Origin: Delphinus delphis
Lineage: Eukaryota > Chordata > Mammalia > Artiodactyla > Delphinidae
NCBI RefSeq assembly: GCF_949987515.2
Contig: NC_082689.1
Coordinates: forward strand, 8,051,501-8,115,500
Direction of reading: 5' to 3'
Length of the DNA: 64,000 nt
This document shows, one piece after another, positions 12,701 to 24,842 of the stretch. How positions within the stretch are numbered: position 1 is the stretch's first letter; every line of letters begins with the position of its first letter. Under the pieces are notes generated by a model. That model worked only from the letters and a program-made list of their open reading frames with translations. It searched no databases and was not told the origin of the DNA. Both the position numbers and the translations under genes were made by a program.

Positions 12701-13039
12701 AACTGGTCTGTGTTTGGCCCAGGCATGGGTATTCTTAAATCTCGTCAGGTGATTCTTCTCTGCAGTCAGGGTAAAGAACCACCAAGCCACCTAGTTGGAG
12801 AATGGGGCGTGTCCAGGCTGCCCAAGGTGAAGTATAAGGGGAAAGGCAGGAAAAATAAACCACCACCTTAAAGGGCTCCTGCCCACTCACAAAGGAAGGC
12901 CCTGAGAGTACATTAAATGCCTAAAGGAGAATGGTTTATTTTTATCCAGTCAGAGAGCATTACCATTTTTATTTCTACAAGGTAGAAACATATGAATCAC
13001 ATTCTTTATAAAACTAACGAAGAAAATTATTAAATAAAT
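12701..13039. other. Unassigned sequence
   Basis: A moderately GC-rich patch with no recognisable repeat or gene. Confidence 0.35.
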
Positions 13040-13430
13040 TTACACTAAGTGAAAGCAGCCCAGGATTAAATACTTGCAAAAATATGACCAAAGCAGACAC
13101 ATATAATGTTATAGAGAGAAGCAAATCACTGAAAAATATCTGCATTGTGATTTCCTTTTATAAATTTCAAAAACATGCAAAATTAAACAACAGTTTAAGG
13201 ATACAAACTATATGGTTCAAGTACGAAGAAAATACAAAATTCAGGTTACCTCTGAAATGGGAAGGAAGAGGTGGGATAAGGAACAGGAACATAGAGATCT
13301 TCAATTTTTTTCTTAAACCGGTGGTTAGGTACATGGGTATTCACTGTCCTAGTGTTCTGTATACCTTACACATATTTTACATACATTACTTTGTAACTTC
13401 TCAGTATTTAATAAAAAACTACCATTTAAA
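13040..13430 (+). repeat. L1ME-like 3' end
   Basis: The tail order 'ggtggttaggtacatgggta' then 'cacatattttacatacatta' is typical of old L1 3'UTRs. An open frame spanning it is chance. Confidence 0.5.
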
Positions 13431-14394
13431 AACAAACAAGACCATACAAAAATGCATGTAAATACATATATAGTCTTTTAATTCTAGATTCAGTATTTGC
13501 CACTGAAAATCTGCTTGGTTCTATAGTGTCCTAACTAGTCGCCTGCTAGGAGTTAGCAAATGCTTGATTTTCATCTTTTCTTCTGAAGTTGCATTAACAA
13601 GGAATTTCATGGGGGTAGGGAGGGTTTACAGCAAAAGGCATGCCTTTTGATTAAACCCACTGAGAACCACGAGCAATCACTTCAGGGAGCTCCAGCAAAG
13701 AGGGCACTTCTCGAACTAAAGAGTAAAAAGGTTTGCAGAAGATAATTAGAAGCATTACAAGAGGAATGATGTGATTTGAACAATAAGATATTTTTCCATT
13801 AATTATTTTTTACCCAACTGAAATTCAATGAAACCCTGGATGAATCCTCAGCTCTCAATTCCTCTGAGATACAAAGATCAGAGTGAGTCCAGTTGAGCAC
13901 TTGAAGTGTCAGGGCCAATTCTGCATGTGGTGGGCAGCTGTGAGTTCAAGGACAGTGCCACATGTACTCCTCCCTACCAGCCAGAAGTAAAAAAGTTCCA
14001 GAGAAACAGGCCTGGGCTCTGCCCACAACATTATCATCTGAGCATTCCTTTCATTAGAACAATACAAGATTACACAATGACCCTTAAGTTGAAGCAGGAT
14101 TCTGGATGCCTGAGAAAGTGGGATACTCTTAGGGTATGGTAAGCTGACTGCTGAGACAATCAATAAATGAATTAGCATAAAGTATGCTGACTTCTTTGGA
14201 AGGAATTTTATGAACACAAGATTTAAGACTTCTTATACAATAAACAATGCAATCACAAGTACTAATAAAGAAGAACTAAGGGTGCTATAGTAAGAAAAGC
14301 TATAAATGAATTATGTGCAAGACTGTACTAAGGAATGTAGGGAAATTTTAAAAGACTCCATCTCTGTGTCAGAGGCATGCAGCAGTTGAAAAGA
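13431..14394. other. Unassigned sequence
   Basis: Overlapping short frames lie on both strands near 13906-14217, with no domain or splice support. Nothing else seen. Confidence 0.4.
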
Positions 14395-14760
14395 TAAGAT
14401 ATATTAAAAAACTTGTGATAAAGCCAGACATCAAAAACACTCCACAATTCAGTCTAATCTAACCTCCCTAGTCGTCTGCTTTCCATAGTCACACCCAATT
14501 CAGCTAAACACATGCCTCACTCTTCCAAATCTCACATACTGCAATAGACTCTTCTCTCCGCAAATGCTTCGCCCTCCTTAGAGTATCATGCAAAATCTCA
14601 CTTGTCCTTCAAGGCTCATCCCTAATGCTTCCTGCATCCTTGGAAGTCTTTTATAACCTACACACTCCCTTGTGATCTTTCATAATCCTTCTCTATTATG
14701 GTGCCATCCCTACTCTTACTTCTGTTTTAGTTCAACACTTGTCTTATCTCTCCTACTGAA
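14395..14760 (+). repeat. L2 LINE fragment
   Basis: 'cacttgtccttcaaggctca' and the surrounding C/T-rich text follow the L2 3' consensus order. Diverged. Confidence 0.55.
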
Positions 14761-14940
14761 GCAGGAGTAATGGAAAGAGCAGACATTGTGAAAAACCTAG
14801 ATTTTAATCTGAACATTAACTGTCTGATATTGAGCAAACCAAACTACCTAGCTTTCTTAAGCCTATATCCAAATATACAAAATAGGGAAATTATTATGTA
14901 TCTTGCATTACTTCATTAATAAATAGAGGGTATGTGGGTA

Positions 14941-14993
14941 CTGTGTGTGTGAGAGAAAGAGAGGGGCAGAGACAAAGAGAAAGAAAGAGAGAA
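14941..14993. repeat. GT then GA-rich low-complexity tract
   Basis: A short GTGTGTGTG run passes into a GAGA/GAAA-rich stretch just upstream of the long L1. Confidence 0.75.
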
Positions 14994-16091
14994 TGTAGAA
15001 ATATATAGGAATAATGAAAAAGTACAGGAAAGTAGTAGTTATTAGAATTGTATGTTTAAAAAGTTAGAGGAAAAACTGAACAGGTTAAGAAACAGTGAAG
15101 ATATAAAAAGGATCCAAATCAAACTTCTAGAAATAAAAATGATGATGCCTGAGATGAAAACTACACTGGATGGGATTAACAGCAGATTAGACACTGTTGA
15201 GGAAAAAATTAGTAAACTTGAAGATAAAGCAATAGGAATTATCCAAAATGAAAAACAGGAAAAAAAGACAGAAAAAAATGAACAGAGGGCATCAGTGAGC
15301 TGTGGGACTTTAAGCAACCTAATATATGTATAACTGAAATCAGCAGGGCAGAGGAAGGGGACTGAGAAAAGTAAAGAAAGAAAAAATATTTGAAGAAGTA
15401 ACAGCTGAAAATTTTCCAAATTTGATGAAAACTATAAAACTACAGTTTAAGAAGTTCAGTGTTTCACAAGAAACATAAAGCTATACCAAGGCAAATCATA
15501 ATCAATTTGGTTAAAACCAGTCTAAAGGGAAATGTTAAAAGCAGCAGAGGAAAAAAAAAGACACATTAAGTACAAGAAACAGAAATAAAGAGGTCAGATT
15601 TCTTGTCAGAAACAAGCAAGGTAGAAGACAGTGAATCAAAATCCTTATAACACTGATTAAAAATAAAAAATGTTAATCTAGAATTCTTTATGCAGCAAAT
15701 ATATCTTTCAAACACAAAGGCAAAATACAAACTTTTTCAGACATGTGAAAACTGAAATAATCATCACTAGCAAACCTGCATGGCCAGAAACACTAAAGTC
15801 CTCAAAGCAGAAAGAATATGATAAAAAAGACGCAAACCTGGATCTACACAAAAGAATGAAGAGCTCTAGAAAAAGTAACTTACGGGTAAATATAAAGATT
15901 TTATTCTTAAAATTTAAGTCTCTTTAAAAGACAATTGATTACTTATAAATAATAATAACAGTGTATACTGGAATTGATCATATATGTGGAAGTAAAAAAA
16001 TGATGAGCACAAAGGCCAGGAGGGAAAATTAAAAGATACTGCTAAAAGGTTTTCAAAAACAAATAAAACAAAACAAAACAAAACAAAAAAA

Positions 16092-16408
16092 GGACTTCCC
16101 TGGTGGCACAGTGGTTAAGAATCTGCCTGCCAAGGCAGGGGACACGAGTTCAATCCCTGGTCTGGGAAGATCCCACATGCCACAGAGCAACTAAGCTCAT
16201 GCACCACAACTACTGAGCCTGCGCTCCACAGCCTGTGCACCACAACTATGGAAGCCTGCGCGCCCTAGAGCCTGTGCTCAGCAACAAGAGAAGCCACAGC
16301 AATGAGAAGCCCGCACACAGCAACAAAGAGTAGCCCCCGCTCACCGCAACTAGGGAAAGCCCACATGCAGCAACGTAGACCCAACGCAGACACACACACA
16401 CACAAAGT
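16092..16408 (+). mobile_element. CHR-type SINE (long form) in L1
   Basis: The head 'ggacttccctggtggcacag' is followed by the extended body with repeated 'ccacaactactgagcc'-type units and a CA-rich tail. Host L1 sequence continues on both sides. The left flank is an AAAAC-rich stretch, so target duplications cannot be fixed. Confidence 0.85.
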
Positions 16409-16690
16409 TTTTATATGTGAAGTGGTATGATATCCTTGAAAGTAGACTGTGATAAGTTTAACGTGTATATATAAACCCTAAAGTAACCAGTAAATAAATA
16501 AATAGTTATCATTAATAAGCCAACAAGGGAGATGGACAATTTTAGAAAAAACAAAATTAATCCGAAAGAAGTGAAACAAAGAATAGATGGGACAAAAAAG
16601 AAAAATAACAAGATGAAAGATCAAACTTAACCATATCAATAATCACATTAAATGTAAATGGTCTAAGTACACCAATTAAAAGACTGTCAG

Positions 16691-16812
16691 GGGGGATTCC
16701 CTGGTGGTCCAGTGGTTAGGACTCCACGCTTCCACTGCAGGGGGCACGGGTTTGATCCCTGGTCGGGGAACTAAGATCCCACAAGCCATGCAGTATGGCC
16801 AAAAAGAAAAAG
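16691..16812 (+). mobile_element. CHR-type SINE (short form) in L1
   Basis: A short copy from 'ggggattccctggtggtcca' to 'tatggccaaaaagaaaa'. It is flanked by aaaagactgtcag (about 16678-16690) and aaaagattgtcag (about 16808-16820), one mismatch in 13. Confidence 0.85.
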
Positions 16813-17287
16813 ATTGTCAGACTAGTTAAAAAGCAACACTCAACAATATGCTGCCTACAGAAACACTTCAAATATAAGACACAAATAAGTTAAAAGTAAA
16901 CGTATGGAAAAGATATACCATGCTAACACTAACAAAAGGAAAGCCGGAATGGCTTCATTAATATCAGTCAATGTAGGTTTCAGAGCACAGAACATTACTG
17001 TGGCTAAAGATCATTTCATAACATTAAAGGGGTTAATTCATCAAGAGCAAATAACAATTCTAAATGTGTATGTACTTAATACATTTAAGGAAGAAATACC
17101 AACTCTATACAAACTATTCCGGAAAATTAAAGGAAAGGAAATACTTCCCAATTCATTGAAGGTTGCCAGCACTACTCTGATACCAAAAACAAAAACAAAG
17201 ATATTACAAGAAAAATCATCCCAAACCAGTATCTGTCATAATCACAGATGGAAAATTTTTAATAAATTTCAAGAAATAAATTCCAAT

Positions 17288-17655
17288 AAAGACACAGACC
17301 TACTAGAGAATGGACTTGAGGATATGGGGAGGAGGAAGGGTAAACTGTGACAAAGCGAGAGAGAGGCATGGACATATATACACTACCAAACGTAAGGTAG
17401 ATAGCTAGTGGGAAGCAGCTGCATGGCACAGGGAGATCAGCTCGGTGCTTTGTGACCGCCTGGAGGGGTGGGATAGGGAGAGTGGAAGGGAGGGAGACGC
17501 AAGAGGGAAGAGATATGGGAACATATGTGTATGTATAACTGATTCACTTTGTTATAAAGCAGAAACTAGCACACCATTGTAAAGCAATTATACTCCAATA
17601 AAGATGTAAAAAAAAAGAGAGAACACTTAAAAAAATTAAAAAATTTAAAAAAAAG
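17288..17655 (+). mobile_element. Younger 5'-truncated L1 3' tail inside old L1
   Basis: It has the cetartiodactyl L1 3' end with 'gggaagcagctgcatggcac', 'cactttgttataaagcagaa' and 'tatactccaataaagatgta', ending A-rich. It is far less diverged than its host. A degenerate duplication around 'aaattccaat' flanks it (near 17279-17288 and 17660-17670). Confidence 0.8.
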
Positions 17656-18075
17656 AAAGAAATTCCAATGACATATAAAAATAATAACACATCAGGACCA
17701 AGTAGGGTTTATCTAGAGAATGCAAGGTTAGTTCTAATATTTGAAAGTCAATATAATTGACTATATTAAACCATTTCCAGTAGACTCGGAAAAAGCATTT
17801 GACTAAATCCAACATTTGTTTCTGATTAAAAAAAAAAAAAAAACAAGCTCTCAGCAAACTAGGAATAGAAGGAAACTTCTTCACTGACAAAGAAAATATA
17901 CCAAAAGCCTACAGCTATCATCACACTTAATGGTGAAAGACTAAATGCTTTCTTCCTAAGATCAGGAATAAGACAAATATGTCTACTTCCACCACTTCTA
18001 TTTAACATTGTACTGGGAACTGAAGCCAGTACAATAAGAAAAAATAAAAAGTTAAAGATTAAAAAGTAAGAAGTA

Positions 18076-18400
18076 GGGACTTCCCTGGTGGTGCAGGGGT
18101 TAAGAATCCGCCTGCCAATGCAGGGGACACGGGTTCGATCCCTGGACTGGGAAGATCCCACATGCCGCAGAGCAACTAAGCCCATGCACCACATCTACTG
18201 AGCCTGTGCTCTAGAGCCCTCTAGCCACAACTACTGAGCCCATGTGCCACAACTACTGAAGTCCACATGCCTAGAGCCCACGCTCCGCAACAAGAGAAGC
18301 CACAGAACAAAGAGGAGCCCCCGCTCACCGCAACTAGAGAAAACCCGCACACAGCAATGAAGACCCAACACAGCCAAAAATAAATAAATATATTAAAAAA
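18076..18400 (+). mobile_element. CHR-type SINE (long form) in L1 RT domain
   Basis: The head is 'gggacttccctggtggtgca', with the long body and an 'aataaataaatatatt' tail. It is flanked by aagaagta at 18068-18075 and 18405-18412. It landed about 20 bp before the RT active-site codons of the host L1. Confidence 0.88.
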
Positions 18401-19587
18401 ATGGAAGAAGTAAAATTGTTTTCACAGATGACATAATCGTTATGTAGCAAATCCAATGAAATCTATTTAAAAAGCTGCTAGAAGAAATAAGCATAGCCAG
18501 GTTAACAAAGAGCCAATGTACAAAAATCAATCATATTTCTATATACTAGCAACAGTCAAAGATATAAAATTTTAAAAACCATCATTTCAATAGCATCAAA
18601 AATATAAAATACATAGGGCTAACTGTGACAAAAGATGTACAAGATATGTGCAGTGAACACTACAAAATATTGCTGAGAGAAAGAAAAGAAAACCTAAATA
18701 AATGTTCATGGGTTGGAAGATGTTAAGATGGCATTCTCCCCAAATCATCTATAGGTTCAATAAAATTTGAATCAAATTCTCAAGCGGACTTTTTTGAAAA
18801 GCTGACAAGCTGATTCTAAAATTAACACAGAAATGAAAAGGACCTCAAAGAGCCAAAGTCTGGAAAAAGAACATCAAAGTTGAAGGATTTACACTATCTG
18901 ACTTCAAGTCTTTTTATAAAACTATAGGAATCAAATCAGTGTAGTACTGGCATCAATATCTACAAATAGATCAATGAAACAGAGAGTCCAGAAATAGAAC
19001 CAAAAATATGTATAGATTTTCAACCTAGGTATAACCTAGGCACAAGGGAATTAAGTGAAGGAATACAGTCTTTTCAACAAATGGTTCTAAAAAAACTGGA
19101 TTCCGTTTATTTTTTTTTGAATTCCATATATTTAAAAAATGAACTTTGATCCATACCTTGCACTATATATAAAAATTTACTCAAAGTGGATCATAGATTT
19201 ACAAGTAAAACTTCCAGAACACAGGAGAATATCATTGTGATATTAACTTAGGCAAAGATTTTTTAGATAAAGCAAGAAAAGCACAATCCATAAAAGAAAA
19301 AATTGTAAGTTGGACATCATCAAAATTAAGAACTGCTCTTCAAAAGTCATCATTAAGAGAATAAAAAGAGACTAGGAGAAAATATTTGCAAATCCTATGC
19401 CTGAAAAAGGATATACATCCAGAATATACAAAGAACTTCTAAAATTCAGTGATAAGGAAACACACCCAATGAAAAATGGACAAAACATCTGAACAGACAT
19501 TTCACCAAAGAAGTTATATGGATAGCAAACAAGTTCATGAAAAGATGAAGAGCATCACTTCCTTAGGGAAATACAATTTAAAATCAG

Positions 19588-19725
19588 GGGACTTCCCTGG
19601 CGGTCCAGTGGTTAAGACTCCACGCTTCTACTGCAGGGGGTGCAGGCTCGCTAAAATCCCTCATGCCTCATGGTGCAGCCAAAAAAAATAAAATAAATGT
19701 TAAAAATAAAATAAAATCCTAATGA
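19588..19725 (+). mobile_element. CHR-type SINE (short form) in L1
   Basis: The head is 'gggacttccctggcggtcca', followed by a short diverged body and an (AAAAT)n-like tail. L1 ORF2 text resumes at 'cctaatgaggtaccaatata'. Confidence 0.82.
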
Positions 19726-20460
19726 GGTACCAATATACATCTATAAGAAAGTCTAAAGTTAAAAAGACTGACCATACCAAGTGTTGGCAAGGATGAGGAG
19801 GAACTGGACCTCTTATACTTTGCTGGTGGGAATGCAAAATAGTACACCCACTTTCCAAAACTTTGACAGTTGCTTTAAAAGTTAAGCATATACCTACCAT
19901 ATGATCTAGCCATTCTACTTCTAGGTATTTAACCAAGAGAAATAACAGTATACATCCACACAAAGGCTCGTACACAAATTTTCATAGCAACTTCATTTGT
20001 TACCAGCTAAAAATTAGAAACAACCAATACACCCATCAACAGGTGAATGTATTAATAAACTTCGGTACGTCCATTCAAAGGAATATTACTCAGCATTAAA
20101 GAGGAATCAACTACTGATACATTAAAAAAAAAGGATAAATATCAAAATAATTATGCTGAGTAAAAGAAGCATAACTATATACTATATGATTCCAGTTATA
20201 TAAAATTCCAGGAAATTCTACGAAATAAAATTAATATATAATTACAGAAAGATCAGTGGTTGTCTGGCATGGGGGTCAAGGAGCCAGGGATGTAATGAAA
20301 GCTTTGAGGGTGATGGATATGTTCACTATCTTGTTTGTGATAATAGTCTCTTGAGTATATACATATATCAAAACTTAATAAATTGTATACTTTTAATACA
20401 TACAATTTATAGTAAGTTGACAACACCTCAATTATCCAGCTTTTAAAAAATATGGTCTTG

Positions 20461-20670
20461 GGGCTTCCCTGGTGGCAAAGTGGTTGAGAGTCCACCTGCC
20501 GATGCAGGGGACACGGGTTCGTGCCCCGGTCCGGGAAGATCCCACATGCCGCAGAGTGGCTGGGCCCGTGAGCCATGGCCGCTGAGCCTGAGCGTGCGGT
20601 GTCTGTGCTCCGCAACAGGGGAGGCCACAACAGTGAGACGCCCGCGTACCGCAAAAAATATATATATATA
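20461..20670 (+). mobile_element. Cetacean SINE, intact copy with perfect duplications
   Basis: Same subfamily as the copy at 812. It is flanked by the 9-bp repeat tatggtctt at 20451-20459 and 20671-20679. The tail has mutated to a TA repeat. It sits just after the 3' end of the long L1. Confidence 0.92.
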
Positions 20671-20679
20671 TATGGTCTT

Positions 20680-21514
20680 AACCAATAACTAATAATGCTT
20701 CACAATACAAGTTGGTTCCTAATTCAATCATTAAAAGTATTCCCTATTAATAATGTATATTTTAGTCATAAAATTTATAGGGCATCCTTACTTCCAAACT
20801 ATTAAGACTGATTTGAACTGGCAAAATTCAGTAAATCATAAAGAAAACAAATGTCTTATTGGAGCAAAAGCTCTATGAACAATTCAAATATGTTTTCATT
20901 TAAAAAACATAAAATAACTAAAAAGAATAACAAACCATGTAAATTGTTGATTTTAAGTACAATTAAAACAAAAACAACCATGTGCTGTTATCTCCTCCCT
21001 CATATAACTGCTGCTACAGTTTCACATTCAATCCTCTAAAACTAACTAAAGCTGACCAAGACAAAGAGGGAAAGGAGCAACTATTTCCCATGTAGAGAAA
21101 CGCTCTCTAAATGAGGTGAAGTTAAACAGAAATGTTTGGGGCTTCTCCCCAAATCCCTCAGCACCTAGACAATCACTACAAACCTCTTCCTCATCAAATC
21201 CTAATGGGAGATAGAAACAATCCAATTTCATTAAAGGAAGCCTCAGAGGAATCTAAAGGGCAAAGTTACTCAATTAGCATTACATAACTCCCTGCCTCCT
21301 CCTGGTTTAGGTACCCAAGCTCTCAAGTCTATCAAATACTCCCAACAATTACTGTCCTTCATTTGAAGGATTTTTTAAACCACAGGGAACAGGTAACTCC
21401 CTACTGTATCAGTCTACTTCATTACTTGCCCTTTTCCTTATGGTTCCTCTAGAACTGATGTCGATGTTCTCATACGTAGCACTCATGCTGAAATCAGAAC
21501 CTGATTTAGAGAAG
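20680..21514. other. Unassigned AT-rich sequence
   Basis: No gene or repeat I can name. Confidence 0.4.
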
Positions 21515-21745
21515 TAGCACAATGTGTTGTGGTGGAAGGAATATGGACTTTGGAATCAGACAGACATGGGTCCATACTTTAGTTCTAACACTTACTGCCT
21601 TATGACCTAAGTAAACTTCCTGAGCCTCTATATTCTCCCCAGTAAAAGAGTTGAATCCTCTTTCTCAATGGACAACAACTGATATTTAATGACATAATAC
21701 ATGTGAATTACTCAACACATAGGAGGGGCTCCATAAATGATAATC
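21515..21745 (+). repeat. MIR SINE
   Basis: 'ggactttggaatcagacaga' (after the tRNA head) and 'cactcaacacataggagggg'-like tail text follow MIR order; the core is diverged. Confidence 0.7.
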
Positions 21746-21964
21746 CCCTTCCTCTTAACTTTCTAATTAGAAGGCATTTTCTGAGGGCAAGGTACCTCTT
21801 CATTAGCCCTTATCTCCAGCTAATTTCATCAGACATTTTCACTGTGCTTTGTGTAACATGAAAGTCCCTTCCTACTAGTGGGAACACTATCTCTTGTCTG
21901 CCACCACTAGTGCATCCAAGAGGCAGCTATTACTGGGTTTTAAGAAAGAATCAGAAGTAGTTGG

Positions 21965-22400
21965 GCTGCACACTCATGTCCATTAGCTGCATTATTCACA
22001 ACAGCTAAACGTGGAAACAACCTAAGTGTCCATCAATGGATCAATGGATAAGCAAAATGTGGTATATACATACAAGCCTTAAAGGAAATTCTGCCATATG
22101 CTACAACATGGATGAACCTTGAGAACATTATGCACAAAAAGGCAAATACTGTGTGATTCCACTTATATGAGGTAATTACAGTAGTCAAAATCACAGAGAC
22201 AGAAAGCAAACTAGTAGTTGCCAGAGGCTGGGAAGAATGGTGGTTTCATGGGTATAGAGTTTCAGTTTTTGGAGATGAATGGTGGTGATGATCGCAAAAC
22301 ACTATGAATGTATTTAATACCACTGCACTGTGCACCAAAAAATGGTTACGATGGTAAATTCTATATTATGTGTATTTTATCACAATTTTTAAAAATTGGG
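21965..22400 (+). repeat. L1 3' end fragment
   Basis: Late ORF2 text ('catcaatggatcaatggata', 'acaacatggatgaaccttga') is followed by a 3'UTR with 'aaatggttacgatggtaaat'. Confidence 0.8.
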
Positions 22401-23559
22401 AAAGAAGTTTTTTTAGACTAATGGCTGACTAAACTTGACTAAATCTAGCATCAACACGAGAGTTAATCACATAATTGCAACTCTGGGGTATCAAGTTCTT
22501 TCTGTGGTTCCAAATAAAATGCTATCTGAAAAGTTCTTACTGTCAAATCCTTCTACCTCCTGTTACATGACACAAACAAGCATCTTGTGCAGTTCCACCA
22601 CCCTCAGTTTAATAAAGATAACAAGAATTCTGGCTGAGTTTCTCTCACGTCACCAATAATGGCACTAATAGCCAGACCGCAGAGGGATTTACAGAACTAT
22701 TGCAGGCCCACACTTTGATTTGAACGTGTGCTTAGTAGTACTTGAATGAAAATGAATTCATTTCCCACAGAAACTCCCCAGATAAAACAAAAAACTTTTT
22801 GAAGGTTACAGTAAAAGGATACTCTAAACACTGTATCCTATAAGGCTGATCCTATAAGGCTGGTCAACATTACAGAAAATCAAAGTCTGGAATAAATGGG
22901 GAAACTGAAAATAAAAATTTACAAATCTTCCTCACACCAGAAAACACTTTGTTATACTTTTTTTGTACTTAAAATACTGAGCCACCTCAAAATAATTTCC
23001 AGTCCAATACCTAAAATCAACTAGTCTGTAAGCATTGTGAGATGAACACTATAAAATGTAGTACAAATATGACTCTTTCAAAACCATTTAGCAGTAATAA
23101 AACTCACAAATAAACATAAACCTTTGCCTCAAAATAAATCAGCTAACCTAAAAAGTTTAATGTGTTCTTTTTCATTTCTGATGGCTTCCTCATCAAAATG
23201 TGCAGGGGAACCCAAGTATATATGCCATGGGCAAATACATGCAATAAAGACAGGAAAAAGTGAGAATCTCAACTCTGATGGCAAAAGTGAAAGAATCATT
23301 CAACTGCAGAAGGACCAATGTAAATTTGATTAATATAATCAAGGATCTGAATCAATGAAGTTCAAAATTTTATGCAGAGTCACCTTCTAGGCAATGAAAG
23401 TCCTAAAGACAATCAATTAGTCAACTAATACTTCCTAGGCATCAAATATGCCTCAACATATTGGAATGGGGATGTGGAAATCAGTTTCTGCGCCTCAGTG
23501 GTACTTCTGGTCTAACTAACGAATAAAGCACAAAATCACAACATGTAAGCAGACTGAAG
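22401..23559. other. Unassigned AT-rich sequence
   Basis: It includes a 10-bp direct duplication, atcctataag, around 22833-22858. Nothing else seen. Confidence 0.4.
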
Positions 23560-23735
23560 CAGTAAAGGCACCCACCCAGAAGGTGAAAGACCAGAGCTCT
23601 AGTCCCAACTCTGCCCCAACTCACTAAGATGTCTGTCCTTGGGCTAATCACTGAAACTTCTACAGGACTCTATTTTCTCGCCTAGAATAAGACAGGATAA
23701 TTTCTAAGGCCTCTTCCACTCTGGATCTATTAATT
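23560..23735 (+). repeat. MIR fragment
   Basis: 'gaccagagctctagtcccaa' and 'cttgggctaatcactgaaac' match the MIR core layout. Confidence 0.6.
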
Positions 23736-23844
23736 CAAGTTGAAAGACAAGGGAGAGGAACTGGGCCTTAAAGAATTGGTAGGATTTGAATTGACTGATG
23801 GGAGAAGGAAGGATATTGCAGAGAAGGAGTATGAAAGTACAAAT

Positions 23845-24100
23845 GGACGGACACACCTTGTATGATTTCACTTATATGAGATATCTAGAGTAGTCAAAAT
23901 CATGAAAATAAAAAGTAGAAGGGTGGTTGCCAGGAGTTGGTGGGAAGGAGAAATAGGCCGTTGTACAGAATTTAGTTTCGCAAGATGAAAAACTCCTAGC
24001 GATGTTACACAACAATGTAAATATAGTTAACTGCACACTTAAAAAATGGTTAAGAGGGTAAATTTTATACTATGTATTTTTTAACCACAATTAAAAAGAG
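23845..24100 (+). repeat. L1 3' end fragment
   Basis: 'tgatttcacttatatgagat', 'gtggttgccaggagttggtg' and 'aaaaatggttaagagggtaa' are the usual L1 3' terminal motifs, in order. Confidence 0.75.
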
Positions 24101-24369
24101 TCACAGAAATTAGTCTCCTAGCAGTCATACTAAGGCAAAAATATTTCAACTCGACTTCTAATGTCCAATTCTAATCCCTAAAATTCCTTTTTTCCCAATT
24201 AAAAAAAAAGTAGATGTGCGTTGCTAATGGTACATGGAGTCTCCCTCAACGGCAATAAAGCTGAAGGAGCATGTTGAGAAAACGAAGAAAGAGAAGACAA
24301 TGCAAACACTAAGCAATAGCAGAAGATACAAAGCAGGCTAGTCAAACACAATCTAACTGTGTCATCCCC

Positions 24370-24842
24370 ACCCACAATCTAGCCTAAGTCTCTAAGTAAA
24401 ACTGTACAGAGGTTTCTCTTTACTCCAAAGATAAACTCTTCAACCTGCTTACAAGGCCCAGCACCCTCTGGCCCACCTCTCCAACCCCCTCTCTCACTAG
24501 ATTCTTCTACACCCTTCCTGAGAGATACACAGATCTGTATCTTAAGTCCCCAGTCCTCTCCATGAACCCTGCCATCACAGGGTCTTTTTGCCCTTGCTGT
24601 TTTTTCCGACTGGATCACTCTTCCCTTCCTGTGCATCCTTCAGATCTCAGTTCAAATGTCACTTCTGTGACTTCCCTAACTCAAATACTTGTCACAGTTG
24701 CAGTTTTACATTCATGTGATTAATCTGATTGCATCCGCTGAGGACAGGGTCATGCATGAATTCACTCTCCCTAATTTCCAATGCTAAACACAGTGCCTAG
24801 TACCAAGTAAGCACTCAAATACTTGTTGAATAAGTGAATAAA
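24370..24842 (+). repeat. L2 LINE 3' region
   Basis: 'ttacaaggcccagcaccctc', 'agatctcagttcaaatgtca' and 'cacagtgcctagtaccaagt', then a 'ttgttgaataagtgaataaa' end. This is a well-ordered L2 copy. Confidence 0.75.

Larger units (their letters stand above)
15040..20435 (+). mobile_element. Near-complete ancient LINE-1 carrying five later insertions
   Basis: L1 landmarks appear in order. An ORF1-like coiled-coil segment lies at about 15052-15333 (residues TLDGINSRLDTVEEKISKLE). An inter-ORF region follows. The ORF2 endonuclease start is near 16620 ('acattaaatgtaaatggtct'), and the reverse transcriptase region spans about 17090-18440. The RT active-site codons at 18420-18437 read F-T-D-D-I-I. Late ORF2 lies at 18440-19990 and the 3'UTR ends near 20435. 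ORF2 has an internal deletion at about 17085, between the endonuclease and RT parts, plus many stops. Insertions: SINE 16092-16408, SINE 16691-16812, L1 tail 17288-17655, SINE 18076-18400 and SINE 19588-19725. Without these, about 4 kb of the host L1 remains. Confidence 0.8.

Noticed and set aside
15052..15333. 93-codon coiled-coil frame as a possible small gene
   Set aside because: The residues match L1 ORF1 style and sit at the correct place in the long L1 at 15040-20435.
16904..17350. 148-codon frame as a candidate gene
   Set aside because: It is the decayed L1 ORF2 endonuclease/RT-entry region running into a younger L1 tail.
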